Origin: Flavobacteriales bacterium
Lineage (GTDB): Bacteria > Bacteroidota > Bacteroidia > Flavobacteriales_F > PHOS-HE28
DNA length: 64,000 nt
Reading direction: 5' to 3'
NCBI GenBank assembly: GCA_020852835.1
Contig: JADZAC010000036.1
Location: 22,948-86,947 of the forward strand
The notes beneath the pieces were generated by a model. The model did not search any database, was not told the origin of the DNA, and saw only the letters and a program-made list of their open reading frames with translations. The position numbers and the translations under genes were made by a program. This document shows, in pieces, positions 19,301 through 26,556 of the stretch (position 1 is the stretch's first letter; each line of letters opens with the position of its first letter).

Positions 19301-19368
19301 TGGGCATGCACCCACGTGGCCGCAAGGCAGGCCCCGATCAGCAGGGAGCGAAAGGTTCGGGTGGGCAC
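16327..19368 (-). CDS. Large exported amidohydrolase family protein
   Basis: About 1013 residues with a signal peptide (RSLLIGACLAATWVHAQ) and two amidohydrolase-like halves. The N-terminal half has the fold landmarks (GLHLWPGLIDPFSNLG) but lacks the HxH. The C-terminal half has TSGIIDEHSHIGIDRG with HxH, then TCHSYVQSE, FTHVLEGYK, LNSDDAEMGRRLNQE and GKDADLVLWSSNPLD, as in active periplasmic amidohydrolases. A GTG at 19368 was chosen over the longer ORF (19440) because it directly precedes the signal peptide and lies 18 bases downstream of a TACCTTGC element. It overlaps the smaller partner by 4 bases. Confidence 0.83.
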   Translation of the reverse strand: MPTRTFRSLLIGACLAATWVHAQQNVPVNGPHDRAEVPVAFIHATVHVSPEKTLTDATVLIQGSRILEVGKRVRVPAGAVVHDLTGLHLWPGLIDPFSNLGLPDRSPAGYERPAGARYWNRAIAASTAAAALYSPEEKRTQALRAQGITTVLAHRMDGIARGTGCLVSLAGRTPSEDILLPEASAHFSFSKGTSPDRYPSSLMGSIALLRQAFYDARWYTAGGKQEQRDADLEALSHLQDLPLVFDAGSAQNVLRAAQVGKEFGLKFILRSNGDAYLRLADILATGSPLIIPLKLPEAYDVEDPFDALEVSLGQLKEWELAPTDPARIAEAGGVFAFTTHGLEDPADLWPALRRMVRCGLDSATALAALTTVPATLFHATDLVGTLEAGKQADLVITSKHLFDADNVIHETWAAGRRQVHQPRIADDPRGLFDLNLRTAILKLRVKGPPGKPEAEVRRPEGDTAWTKAVLSIQGPVVSLWFEGAALGFAGPVRLNGVVHDQGTIWDGQAQGPSGEWFAWSAIRQRGSNGGKQQEKKAHAALDSIWSLPTGQVWYPMNAYGTTQFPDTETVVFRNATVWTNGEQGLMRNADVCIHQGRIAAVGQQLNTAALFPKSKVKVAEIDATGLHLTSGIIDEHSHIGIDRGVNEGTQAVTAEVRIGDVINPDDINLHNALAGGVTVVQQLHGSANPIGGQSSLIKLRWGRNAEEMKIDGAPGFIKFALGENVKQSNWNRHDRYPQTRMGVEQVFYDAFHRARDYAARQAHYAGLKPKDKEATMPPRRDLELEALAEILTGARHITCHSYVQSEILMLLHVADSMGFQVNTFTHVLEGYKVAQELARHGCHASTFSDWWAYKAEVMDAIPYNAAIMHEKGVNVCLNSDDAEMGRRLNQEAAKTVKYGGVAPEEAWKMVTLNPAKALHLDHRMGSVEAGKDADLVLWSSNPLDIRAKALMTFVDGVRYYDRRRELDQQTLAAAERARLIARMLAAKRAGAAVRRAQRQEPGQWHCETLGEQP

Positions 19369-19386
19369 GGGCTGGAATTGGCTGGT

Positions 19387-19394
19387 GCAAGGTA
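19387..19394 (-). promoter_or_regulatory. -7 promoter element for the amidohydrolase pair
   Basis: Minus-strand TACCTTGC, upstream of the GTG at 19368 and downstream of the alternative start at 19440, so it argues for the shorter protein. Confidence 0.45.
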
Positions 19395-19444
19395 GAGGGC
19401 CTGCGGCCCTTGCTGCGCCCCCGGGGAAGATCTTCTCCACAGGC

Positions 19445-19452
19445 TACTTTTG
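19445..19452 (+). promoter_or_regulatory. -7 promoter element for the 19475 gene
   Basis: TACTTTTG matches TAnnTTTG exactly and lies 22 bases before the ATG at 19475. It is divergent from the amidohydrolase promoter. Confidence 0.5.
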
Positions 19453-19474
19453 ACGCGCGCCTTGCGCTGTGCCC

Positions 19475-19945
19475 ATGCCCGAAGCGACCGCCGCCGTTGA
19501 GAGTTCCCACCTCCTGTTGTTCTTCCACAGCGTGCTGCGCTGGGTCTTGGTGGCCATGGTGGCGGTGGCGGGCTTTGCGGCGTTGGCCGGGGCCGTGCGG
19601 AAAAGCCCGCTGATGAACTGGCACCGTGGTGCCGCCATCTGGGCCATGGTGCTCTGCCATGTGCAATTGGCCTTGGGCATGCTGCTCTACGGCACGGACA
19701 TCGCATCGGGAACCTTCCGCCGGATGACCCCGGATGCGGCGCGTTACTGGGAGCTCGAACATGCCGGCCTGATGCTCTTGGCGATCGCCCTGGTCACTGC
19801 GGGCCGAATGGCCAGCAAGCGGGCCCGGACCGAAGAAGGAAAGCAACTCCGCGTGGCCATCTTCTACCTGGCTGCACTGGTGCTGCTCTTGTTGAAGACG
19901 CCTTGGTGGTTCACCGCCATGGGCGAAGGACGTGGTTGGATATGA
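19475..19945 (+). CDS. Small four-span membrane protein, cytochrome b-like
   Basis: A 156-residue membrane protein with four hydrophobic segments and histidines near the membrane boundaries (LFFHSVLRW, MNWHRGAAI, VLCHVQLALG, ELEHAGLMLL). This histidine spacing suggests heme or metal coordination, and similar short Bacteroidota proteins are often called cytochrome b-like, but function is unproven. The ORF track uses a GTG 6 bases upstream (19469); the ATG at 19475 is also possible. It precedes hflX by about 100 bases. Confidence 0.7.
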   Translation: MPEATAAVESSHLLLFFHSVLRWVLVAMVAVAGFAALAGAVRKSPLMNWHRGAAIWAMVLCHVQLALGMLLYGTDIASGTFRRMTPDAARYWELEHAGLMLLAIALVTAGRMASKRARTEEGKQLRVAIFYLAALVLLLLKTPWWFTAMGEGRGWI

Positions 19946-20048
19946 ACCACCTGGCATCGCCTGCCCCGGTCCGCTGCATGGGGCGCCATGCGCCACGGCA
20001 CACCATGGTGCCCGCCGCACTCGCAGCCGGAAAGCCGTTCACCCGATC

Positions 20049-21275
20049 ATGATCGAACCCAAGGACAACCGTTTATCTGCTGAGAGCGCCGTGCTCGTCG
20101 GCCTGGCCACCGAACGCCAATCCGCGGCACAGGTGGAGGAATACTTGGATGAACTCGCTTTCCTCGCCCACACTGCCGGCATCGCCACGGTGAAGCGCTT
20201 CATGCAGAAATTGCAGCGCCCCGACGGCAAGTTCCACATCGGCTCAGGCAAGCTCGCCGAGGTGAAGGCCTGGATGGAGGAACATGCGCCCAAGGCCTGT
20301 GTGATCTTCGATGATGAACTGACGCCCGCCCAGCAGCGAAACGTGGAGAAGGAACTGGGGCGCCCCGTGCTCGACCGCCCGCGCCTGATCCTGGACATCT
20401 TCGCAGGCCGTGCACGGACTGCCCACGCCAAGACCCAGGTGGAGCTGGCCCAGTACGAGTACATGCTGCCGCGCCTCACCAAGCTGTGGACCCACCTGGA
20501 ACGCCAGCGCGGCGGCACGGGCACACGCGGCGGTGCCGGTGAAAAGGAAATTGAGACCGACCGCCGTTTGGTCCGCGACCGCATCAGCCTCCTTAAGGCG
20601 CAACTGCGCGACATCGACAAGCAGAAAGCCACCCAGCGCGGCAACCGCGGCAAATTGGTGCGCGTGGCCTTGGTGGGCTACACCAACGTGGGCAAAAGCA
20701 CGCTGATGAATTTGCTGAGCAAGAGCGACGTCTTCGCCGAGAACAAGCTCTTCGCCACGCTGGACACCACGGTGCGCAAAGTGGTCTTAGGCAACCTGCC
20801 CTTTCTGCTCAGCGATACCGTGGGCTTCATCCGCAAGCTGCCGCACCAGCTCATCGAAAGCTTCAAGAGCACCCTGGATGAAACCCGCGAGGCCGACCTG
20901 CTGATGCACGTGGTGGACATCAGCCACCCGCAGTTCGAGAGCCAGTACCACACCGTGCGCCAAACCCTGGAGGAGATCGGCGCCGGCGGAAAGCCCACGA
21001 TCGTGGTCTTCAACAAGATCGACGCTTACCGGCCCGCCCCGCACGACCCGCACGACCTGGCGCCCAAGCGTGAGGACCAATTTTCATTGGCGGAATTGCA
21101 ACAAACGTGGATGGCCCGTATCGCCGGGGATGAGGAGGCCATCTTCATCTCCGCCGTCCGCAAGGACAACATCGACGGGCTGCGCAAGCTGATGTATGAC
21201 CGTGTAAAAGAGATCCACCTGGCGCGCTATCCCTACGAGAAGGACCTGTTGTGGCAGGAATGGACGGTGGAGTAG
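20049..21275 (+). CDS. hflX: Ribosome-associated GTPase HflX
   Basis: GTPase that splits stalled 70S ribosomes. The 408-residue protein has the HflX N-terminal domain with PDGKFHIGSGKLAEVKAW, ELTPAQQRNVEKELG and VLDRPRLILDIFAGRARTAH, the glycine-rich linker RGGTGTRGGAGEKEIETDRR, and a GTPase domain with the P-loop GYTNVGKST, DTVGF (G3) and FNKID (G4). The ATG at 20049 starts MIEPKDNRL; the ORF track extends 39 codons further without support. The last 97 bases, including the stop, recur downstream at 21834-21930 on the far side of a HicAB module. Confidence 0.96.
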   Translation: MIEPKDNRLSAESAVLVGLATERQSAAQVEEYLDELAFLAHTAGIATVKRFMQKLQRPDGKFHIGSGKLAEVKAWMEEHAPKACVIFDDELTPAQQRNVEKELGRPVLDRPRLILDIFAGRARTAHAKTQVELAQYEYMLPRLTKLWTHLERQRGGTGTRGGAGEKEIETDRRLVRDRISLLKAQLRDIDKQKATQRGNRGKLVRVALVGYTNVGKSTLMNLLSKSDVFAENKLFATLDTTVRKVVLGNLPFLLSDTVGFIRKLPHQLIESFKSTLDETREADLLMHVVDISHPQFESQYHTVRQTLEEIGAGGKPTIVVFNKIDAYRPAPHDPHDLAPKREDQFSLAELQQTWMARIAGDEEAIFISAVRKDNIDGLRKLMYDRVKEIHLARYPYEKDLLWQEWTVE

Positions 21276-21297
21276 GAACCCTTCCGAAGTGGAACGG

Positions 21298-21528
21298 CTA
21301 TTCTTCCAAGGCGGAAACGAATGTTTCCTGGGTGACTTGGATCTCGTTCAAGATCTTGCGGATCAACGGACGGCTGATGTCTTGGCCCTTGTGGTGCGAC
21401 AACGTGGTATAGCGCCCATCGGGATGGCGGTAAAACACGTGGCTGCCTTTCTGTCTGATCACTTGAAAACCCCATTTCAGCAGAACACGCTCGAAGGTCC
21501 GCGCATCCACAATGGGGAGCTTGCTCAT
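21298..21528 (-). CDS. hicA: HicA family toxin (mRNA interferase)
   Basis: A 76-residue double-stranded RNA-binding-fold toxin that cleaves mRNA when freed from HicB. It has the HicA layout: a start-proximal lysine, LLKWGFQVIRQKGSHVFYRH with the catalytic histidine in GSH, and LSHHKGQDISRPLIRKIL. It overlaps hicB by 4 bases and is read in the same direction, here in antitoxin-first order. The pair is antisense to hflX and fills the gap between the two copies of the hflX 3' end. Confidence 0.92.
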   Translation of the reverse strand: MSKLPIVDARTFERVLLKWGFQVIRQKGSHVFYRHPDGRYTTLSHHKGQDISRPLIRKILNEIQVTQETFVSALEE

Positions 21529-21752
21529 ACTGCCACGGACAAAGTTTGCAAGCCCACAAATTCGGGAAGTGCCTTGATGTCGGCTGCGTTCATCTCCTCC
21601 AAGCAGAGTTCCAATACCTCCTTCAAGTTGGCCTGCAGTTCATCCAGCCCTTTGGCCTGGGTATGTGCGCCGGGGATGCTGGGGACCATGCCGATGTACA
21701 GGCCTGTCTCAGGGTCACGTTCAATATGGGCGGTGAACTGCAGATGGCGCAT
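21525..21752 (-). CDS. hicB: HicB family antitoxin
   Basis: A 75-residue antitoxin with the partial RNase-H-like fold typical of HicB: TAHIERDPETGLYIGMVPSIPGAHTQ, then GLDELQANLKEVLELCLEE. The ETGLYIGxVPxxPGxxTQG pattern is characteristic. There is no obvious separate DNA-binding domain at the C-terminus, as in short HicB forms. The ATG at 21752 was chosen because the longer ORF runs back through the promoter and into the duplicated hflX end. A perfect TATCTTTG element lies 15 bases upstream. Confidence 0.9.
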   Translation of the reverse strand: MRHLQFTAHIERDPETGLYIGMVPSIPGAHTQAKGLDELQANLKEVLELCLEEMNAADIKALPEFVGLQTLSVAV

Positions 21753-21767
21753 GTGCTGCACTTTTTT

Positions 21768-21775
21768 CAAAGATA
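21768..21775 (-). promoter_or_regulatory. -7 promoter element for hicBA
   Basis: Minus-strand TATCTTTG, an exact TAnnTTTG match, lies 15 bases upstream of the hicB ATG. Confidence 0.6.
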
Positions 21776-21833
21776 GGCCATTCCGGGCCAACAAACCCGG
21801 CGATCCTGCCGCTCGCAGTGATGGCTTCGACCA

Positions 21834-21930
21834 GCTGCGCAAGCTGATGTACGAGCACGTGAAGGCCATCCACCTGGCGCGCTATCCTTACGAGAAGGAC
21901 CTGTTGTGGCAGGAATGGGCGGTGGAGTGA
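21834..21930 (+). pseudogene. Second copy of the hflX 3' end
   Basis: A gapless 97-base match to the hflX tail (21179-21275), with about 12 differences, ending in its own stop codon (TGA instead of TAG). It encodes LRKLMYEHVKAIHLARYPYE in phase, and most differences are synonymous or conservative. It has no start and no upstream hflX sequence beyond a few similar codons, so it is a remnant. With the true hflX end it brackets the HicAB module. Confidence 0.9.
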
Positions 21931-21945
21931 AGGTGACCATGGACT

Positions 21946-22926
21946 TCACTCACCTTCATCCAGCCATTGGAATACTTTCATGAGCACTTCATGCCAATGG
22001 TTCTCCCGTTGCTCGTCGAAGTAGTTGTGGTCATAGCCTGTAAATGCCATGACCGAGAGGCATGGTACATACGGTTGCAGCAAAGGCCAAGCGTAACAGT
22101 TGGGGCAGCTCGTGTCAGCATTTCCGTACACGACCAATGTTGGAACAGTTGCTTGCGAGATGCTGATGACCGCAGGCTTTGAGAAGCTTTGGAAGGAGCT
22201 GTAATAGTCGCCCATGTACGTGCTGTCCGCTTGGGCAGGATCCAGCAATGCCTGGGCCAACTTGACCCCATCGTGGTCCATGTTCCCTGCACAGGCATAG
22301 TCGCGGTCCACCAATGCGGCCATACGCCCTAACGGATCGGCGCTCATGAACACAACCTTGTCTATGCCGGGCGCGCCCGTGAGTTCCGCCGCGATGCGCG
22401 CACCTTGGGAATGGCCAACTACGTAAATGCGCCCGATTCCTGGGCTTTCCCTCAAAGCCGCGATCAATTCTTCATAAGCATTAACGTAGAAGCCAAGGTT
22501 GTTGTGGGCCTTGTATGCGGCGGGCGGCATCCCTGTGGCCGGATCCAGATAGTAGTACTTCTCATCAAGTTCAGAGGTATCCGCGATAGCCGGTATCCCG
22601 GGCTTGGACAAGAGGAGGAAGTTGTAATGGGCTTGATCGAAGAGCTGCCTTGGAACCAGCGGGTAGAACACGCCGCCCATGCGTGTGTACAACGGAACCG
22701 GTTCCGATCCGGGAATGAAGATGAGCAGCGGTTTTCCATTGCCCGCCTGGCCGATGAACAGACCTTCCAGTACCATGTCCGGCGTGGACAGATGGAACGT
22801 GGCACCAAGGTCCGGATGTTGCGTGAGATGGATGCTTCCGAGCGTCTGGACCTGTGCGGTGAGCCGTGCAGGAATGGCCAATTGCAGGGCGACAAGAAAA
22901 TGGGAAGCGAAGGAAGTGAGTTTCAT
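21946..22926 (-). CDS. Exported alpha/beta-hydrolase fold protein
   Basis: A 326-residue protein with a signal peptide (MKLTSFASHFLVALQLAIPARLTAQ) and an alpha/beta-hydrolase core: LLIFIPGSEP (oxyanion region), the nucleophile elbow VVGHSQGARI, an acid candidate in VYGNADTSCPNC and a histidine in FTGYDHNYF. The DHNYF ending resembles dienelactone-hydrolase and prolyl-oligopeptidase-like esterases. Codon choice looks somewhat less GC-rich than in the flanking core genes. Substrate unknown. The ATG at 22926 was chosen over an upstream TTG. Confidence 0.75.
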   Translation of the reverse strand: MKLTSFASHFLVALQLAIPARLTAQVQTLGSIHLTQHPDLGATFHLSTPDMVLEGLFIGQAGNGKPLLIFIPGSEPVPLYTRMGGVFYPLVPRQLFDQAHYNFLLLSKPGIPAIADTSELDEKYYYLDPATGMPPAAYKAHNNLGFYVNAYEELIAALRESPGIGRIYVVGHSQGARIAAELTGAPGIDKVVFMSADPLGRMAALVDRDYACAGNMDHDGVKLAQALLDPAQADSTYMGDYYSSFQSFSKPAVISISQATVPTLVVYGNADTSCPNCYAWPLLQPYVPCLSVMAFTGYDHNYFDEQRENHWHEVLMKVFQWLDEGE

Positions 22927-23117
22927 TCCTTGGATGAACCGCGAATATCCGCCATTCAAGCCAGATCCGGATGCAGTGATCCGTTGAATGCATGGTCCAT
23001 CGGGCTACGGTATATGGGCACATCCTTTGGGCCGCTTTGCTTCTCGATGATCAATGCCGGGAGGATACCAATGCGAAGGCAATCCGGTTCCATCAGACCG
23101 GTGCCCCACAACAGACA

Positions 23118-23125
23118 TACTTTCG
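23118..23125 (+). promoter_or_regulatory. -7 promoter element for the PBP1A gene
   Basis: TACTTTCG lies 20 bases before the ATG at 23146. The ORF track runs through it, which supports the shorter start. Confidence 0.5.
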
Positions 23126-23145
23126 TGCCCGGTTTCCTGTTGGAC

Positions 23146-25428
23146 ATGGCGAAGGGCAAGAAGAGCGGGCGGGGCAAGGCAGGAAAGTCGTCCGGAGGGG
23201 CGAAGGTGCTCTGGAAAGTGTTGTTCCTGCTGCTCGCAGCGGCGTTCATCGGTGTGTTCACCTTGATCACCCTGGTGCGCAAGGACGTCTTCGGCAAGCT
23301 GCCTTCCACAGAAGAACTTGCGGCGGTGCGCAATGAGGAGGCCAGCTTGATCCTGGCTTCCAATGGGGCAGTGATCGGCAAGGTCTTCGCCGAGGAGCGC
23401 ACCAACGTGCGCTGGAAGGACCTGCCCACACATGTGGTGGACGCGCTGGTCTCCACCGAGGACCAGCGCTTCTTCGAGCACAGTGGCGTGGACGCCTTCA
23501 GCTATGTGCGCGTGTTCTTCCGCACGTTGTTGGCCCGCGACCGCAGTGGGGGCGGCGGAAGCACTATCTCGCAGCAACTGATCAAGAACCTCTATGGCCG
23601 CGATAGGCACGGACTGCTCACCGTGCCGGTGAACAAGATCAAGGAAGCATTGGTGGCGCAACGCTTGGAGCAGGTGTACAACAAGGAGGACATCATCACC
23701 CTCTACCTCAACTCGGTGCCCTTCGGCGAGAATGTGTACGGCATTGAATCCGCCGCGGAACGCTTCTTCAGCAAACCTGCATCGCAATTGAAGGTGGAGG
23801 AGGGCGCGGTGCTCATCGGCATGCTCAAGGCCAACACCGGCTACAACCCGCGCCTGCACCCCGAAGCGTCCAAAGGCAGGCGCAACCAGGTGCTGGCGCT
23901 GATGGCCGGCAATGGGAAGCTCACCAATGCCGAGCGCGACAGCCTGCAGGCCTTGCCGCTGGGGCTGCGCTACGCCGGGGCAGGGAAGTTCGACGACTAC
24001 GGTTACTTCAATGCACGCGTGGAGCAGCAGGCGCGGGCGGCGCTGGCCAAGCTCAAGAAGAAGGACGGTTCAGCCTACGACCTTGAGAAGGACGGACTGC
24101 GCATCCACACCACGCTGGACACGGCGCTGCAGCAAGCGGCATTGCGCGCAGTCGCCAAACAGCTTTCCATCATGCAACCCAAGCTGGACCGCGAGCTGAA
24201 GGCGCGCGGAACCCGGAAGGAATGGGAGAAAGCCAAAGGGAAGAAGGCCGATCTGGCGTGGAAGCGGAACGAACGGGCCGTGCGCGATGTGTTCACCTGG
24301 GATGATGCACCGCCGGACAGCATCAGCTACCGCGACAGCCTGTGGCACTACCACCGCATGCTGCAAGGCGCTTTCCTGATGGTCGATCCCTCCACCGGAA
24401 AGGTACGTGCCTACAGCGGCGGCAATGATTTCCGGACGCTGCCCTACGATCAGGTGCAAGGCCGAAGGCCCGTGGCCTCCACCATCAAGCCGCTGATCTA
24501 CGCCGCCGCGCTGCGCAAGGGCTTTGAACCATGCACCTACCTCAACAACGAGGTGAAGAGCTATCCCGAGTACGAGGGTTGGACCCCGCAGAACTTCGAG
24601 AAGGACACCACCGGCGGCCAAGTAGCCTTGTGGTATGCGCTTGCACATTCCATGAACGTGCCCACCGTGGACCTGTATTTCCGCACCGGTGCCGATACGA
24701 TACGCGATACGTTCAAGGCGCTTGGCCTGCCTACGGGCGGTGTGGACAAACCCGCGTTGGCCTTGGGTGCAGCCGACTTGTCGTTGCAGGAACTGGTGCA
24801 GGCGTACAGCGCCTTTGCCAACAACGGACTTACGCGCGGGCTGCAGCTTATTGAGAAGATCACCGATGCACAGGGCCGCGTGATCTACACGGGGAAAATG
24901 GCGCCCGCGCGCCGTGCCTTTGATGAGGAGGTGGCCACTACCATCACCGCCATGCTGCGCCGCGCGGTGGACAGCGGCACGGGGACGGCCATGCGCTCCC
25001 GCTTTGGCGTTCGCACGGCATTGGCGGGCAAGACGGGCACCTCGCAGGATTATGCCGATGCCTGGTTCGTGGCCTATACGCCCGGCATCGTGGCGGCCAC
25101 CTGGGTGGGCGCGCGCGACCCCTCCGTACACTTTGGCAGCAGCTTGGGCACAGGCTCGCAACTGGCACTGCCCATCATCGGCGGCACGCTGGCGGAGGTG
25201 GAGCGCTCCGATGCCCTGCGCCGGAAATACTTCAGGACATTTGATGCAGCGGTAGATCCGGTGGCCATGGATTGCGATCCCAGGCGCAAGGGGACATTGC
25301 TGGAGCGGGCTTTGGACGTGTTCTTCCGCCCGGATGGTGGGCCAGAGGGCAAGGACAAGGAGATCAGCAGGCCGGAGCAGGAAAAGCAGGACGGCTTTTT
25401 CCGCAAACTGTTCCCCAAGAGGCGGTGA
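23146..25428 (+). CDS. Class A penicillin-binding protein 1A
   Basis: Bifunctional peptidoglycan synthase, 760 residues. A basic cytoplasmic tail (MAKGKKSGRGKAGKSSGG) and one membrane anchor precede the GT51 glycosyltransferase domain, with its catalytic STEDQRFFEHSGVD motif and GGSTISQQLIKNL. The transpeptidase domain has the active-site SxxK as ASTIKPLIY, SMN as HSMNVPTVD, and KTGTS as AGKTGTSQDY. A short acidic-basic tail closes the protein. The ORF track extends far upstream through an antisense gene; the promoter and the tail-anchor layout support 23146. It ends 3 bases from the convergent acyltransferase. Confidence 0.95.
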   Translation: MAKGKKSGRGKAGKSSGGAKVLWKVLFLLLAAAFIGVFTLITLVRKDVFGKLPSTEELAAVRNEEASLILASNGAVIGKVFAEERTNVRWKDLPTHVVDALVSTEDQRFFEHSGVDAFSYVRVFFRTLLARDRSGGGGSTISQQLIKNLYGRDRHGLLTVPVNKIKEALVAQRLEQVYNKEDIITLYLNSVPFGENVYGIESAAERFFSKPASQLKVEEGAVLIGMLKANTGYNPRLHPEASKGRRNQVLALMAGNGKLTNAERDSLQALPLGLRYAGAGKFDDYGYFNARVEQQARAALAKLKKKDGSAYDLEKDGLRIHTTLDTALQQAALRAVAKQLSIMQPKLDRELKARGTRKEWEKAKGKKADLAWKRNERAVRDVFTWDDAPPDSISYRDSLWHYHRMLQGAFLMVDPSTGKVRAYSGGNDFRTLPYDQVQGRRPVASTIKPLIYAAALRKGFEPCTYLNNEVKSYPEYEGWTPQNFEKDTTGGQVALWYALAHSMNVPTVDLYFRTGADTIRDTFKALGLPTGGVDKPALALGAADLSLQELVQAYSAFANNGLTRGLQLIEKITDAQGRVIYTGKMAPARRAFDEEVATTITAMLRRAVDSGTGTAMRSRFGVRTALAGKTGTSQDYADAWFVAYTPGIVAATWVGARDPSVHFGSSLGTGSQLALPIIGGTLAEVERSDALRRKYFRTFDAAVDPVAMDCDPRRKGTLLERALDVFFRPDGGPEGKDKEISRPEQEKQDGFFRKLFPKRR

Positions 25429-25431
25429 TGC

Positions 25432-26553
25432 TCATACCGGGACCGCGTGCCGGCCCATCCGTTGCACCAGCCATCGGCCCAACGGGTCGCGAAGCCGCAT
25501 GAAGCGCAGTTCCCATCCGTAGTACACCGCTGCTGAAAGCCCCTGCACCAGTCCGAGGTAACCGATGTACCGGAGGGCGCAAACCCAGGCCACGGGATGC
25601 GGTACCCAATCACGCATCAGGTACAGCAGGGGCATGTGCACCAAGTATTGTGCGTAGGTGATCAGGCTCAACCGGCGGAACGTGCCGTTCAGGGGGCCGC
25701 CGCTCCGCCAGGAAGCGAACAACGGCAGGAACAGGGCCAAGCCCAGGGCCTCCACGCTCTTCAGGGCATACACGGCGAAAACCGGCGAGCTGCCGTAGGT
25801 GTTGCCCAACGTGGCCCACAACAACAGTGCTGCAATGGGAACCAGGGGCCACCGCATGCGAAACCAGGTCCGGGGCCACTGCCGTGCGGCCCAAGCGGCG
25901 AGCATGCCGTAACCCGGAGCATCCAAACGCGTGAGCACCAATTTGTGCACCCACAGGTCCCACGAGGCCCGGTCCGATACGTGGTGCGCCACGCCGGACC
26001 GGGCAAGCACCGGCAGGCCAATGAACAGCAGACAGGCCAACAGGAATGCCTTCGGTCCTTGCGTGGCCAGCAAGCCGATGAGGCCATACATGATCAAGGG
26101 GAAAAGCAGGTAGAACCATTCCTCCACCGCCAGCGACCAGGATTCCCAGAAGAAGAGGTCCAGCGGCAGGTGGAAATTTTGCATGAACACGGCATAAGCT
26201 ACGGTGGCCTTGCTGAGCATGCCGGGAGCCAAACCGCGGTACACGAGCACGATGTTGAGCAGCAGGAACAGGAAGTAGTTGGGCAGAGTACGCAGCCAGC
26301 GCCGCTGCATGAAGTCGGCAAATGCGGTCAGGGGCGCGCGCGGCCGGGCCAGCTGGTCCAACAGGATGCCCCCGATAAGAAAACCGCTGAGCACGAAGAA
26401 GAGCGCCACCCAGTCTATGGCCGGCACCATGGGGAAGCGGGGCCAGTGATGGCCCACCAGGAAGCTGGAGTGCGCCAGCACCACGATCGTGCCGCCCGTG
26501 GCGCGCATTACGTCCAAGCCGAAGATGCGCCCGCCGGGATACTGGCTGCCCAT
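25432..26553 (-). CDS. OafA/YrhL-type acyltransferase (AT3 family)
   Basis: Polytopic membrane protein of 373 residues that transfers acyl groups to surface glycans or lipids in this family. Visible landmarks are GLDVMRATGGTIVVLAHSS (family RAxAxxxVxxxH pattern), FFVLSGFLIGGILL, RRWLRTLPNYFLFL and the SWSLAVEEWFYLLFPL motif with its catalytic-region glutamates. It starts 3 bases after the ABC exporter stop and is probably co-transcribed with it. The acceptor cannot be deduced. Confidence 0.9.
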   Translation of the reverse strand: MGSQYPGGRIFGLDVMRATGGTIVVLAHSSFLVGHHWPRFPMVPAIDWVALFFVLSGFLIGGILLDQLARPRAPLTAFADFMQRRWLRTLPNYFLFLLLNIVLVYRGLAPGMLSKATVAYAVFMQNFHLPLDLFFWESWSLAVEEWFYLLFPLIMYGLIGLLATQGPKAFLLACLLFIGLPVLARSGVAHHVSDRASWDLWVHKLVLTRLDAPGYGMLAAWAARQWPRTWFRMRWPLVPIAALLLWATLGNTYGSSPVFAVYALKSVEALGLALFLPLFASWRSGGPLNGTFRRLSLITYAQYLVHMPLLYLMRDWVPHPVAWVCALRYIGYLGLVQGLSAAVYYGWELRFMRLRDPLGRWLVQRMGRHAVPV

Positions 26554-26556
26554 GGC

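Noticed and set aside
22405-23145. Upstream extension of the PBP1A ORF
   Set aside because: Overlaps the antisense hydrolase gene and its promoter region; the basic tail, anchor and TACTTTCG element support the start at 23146.
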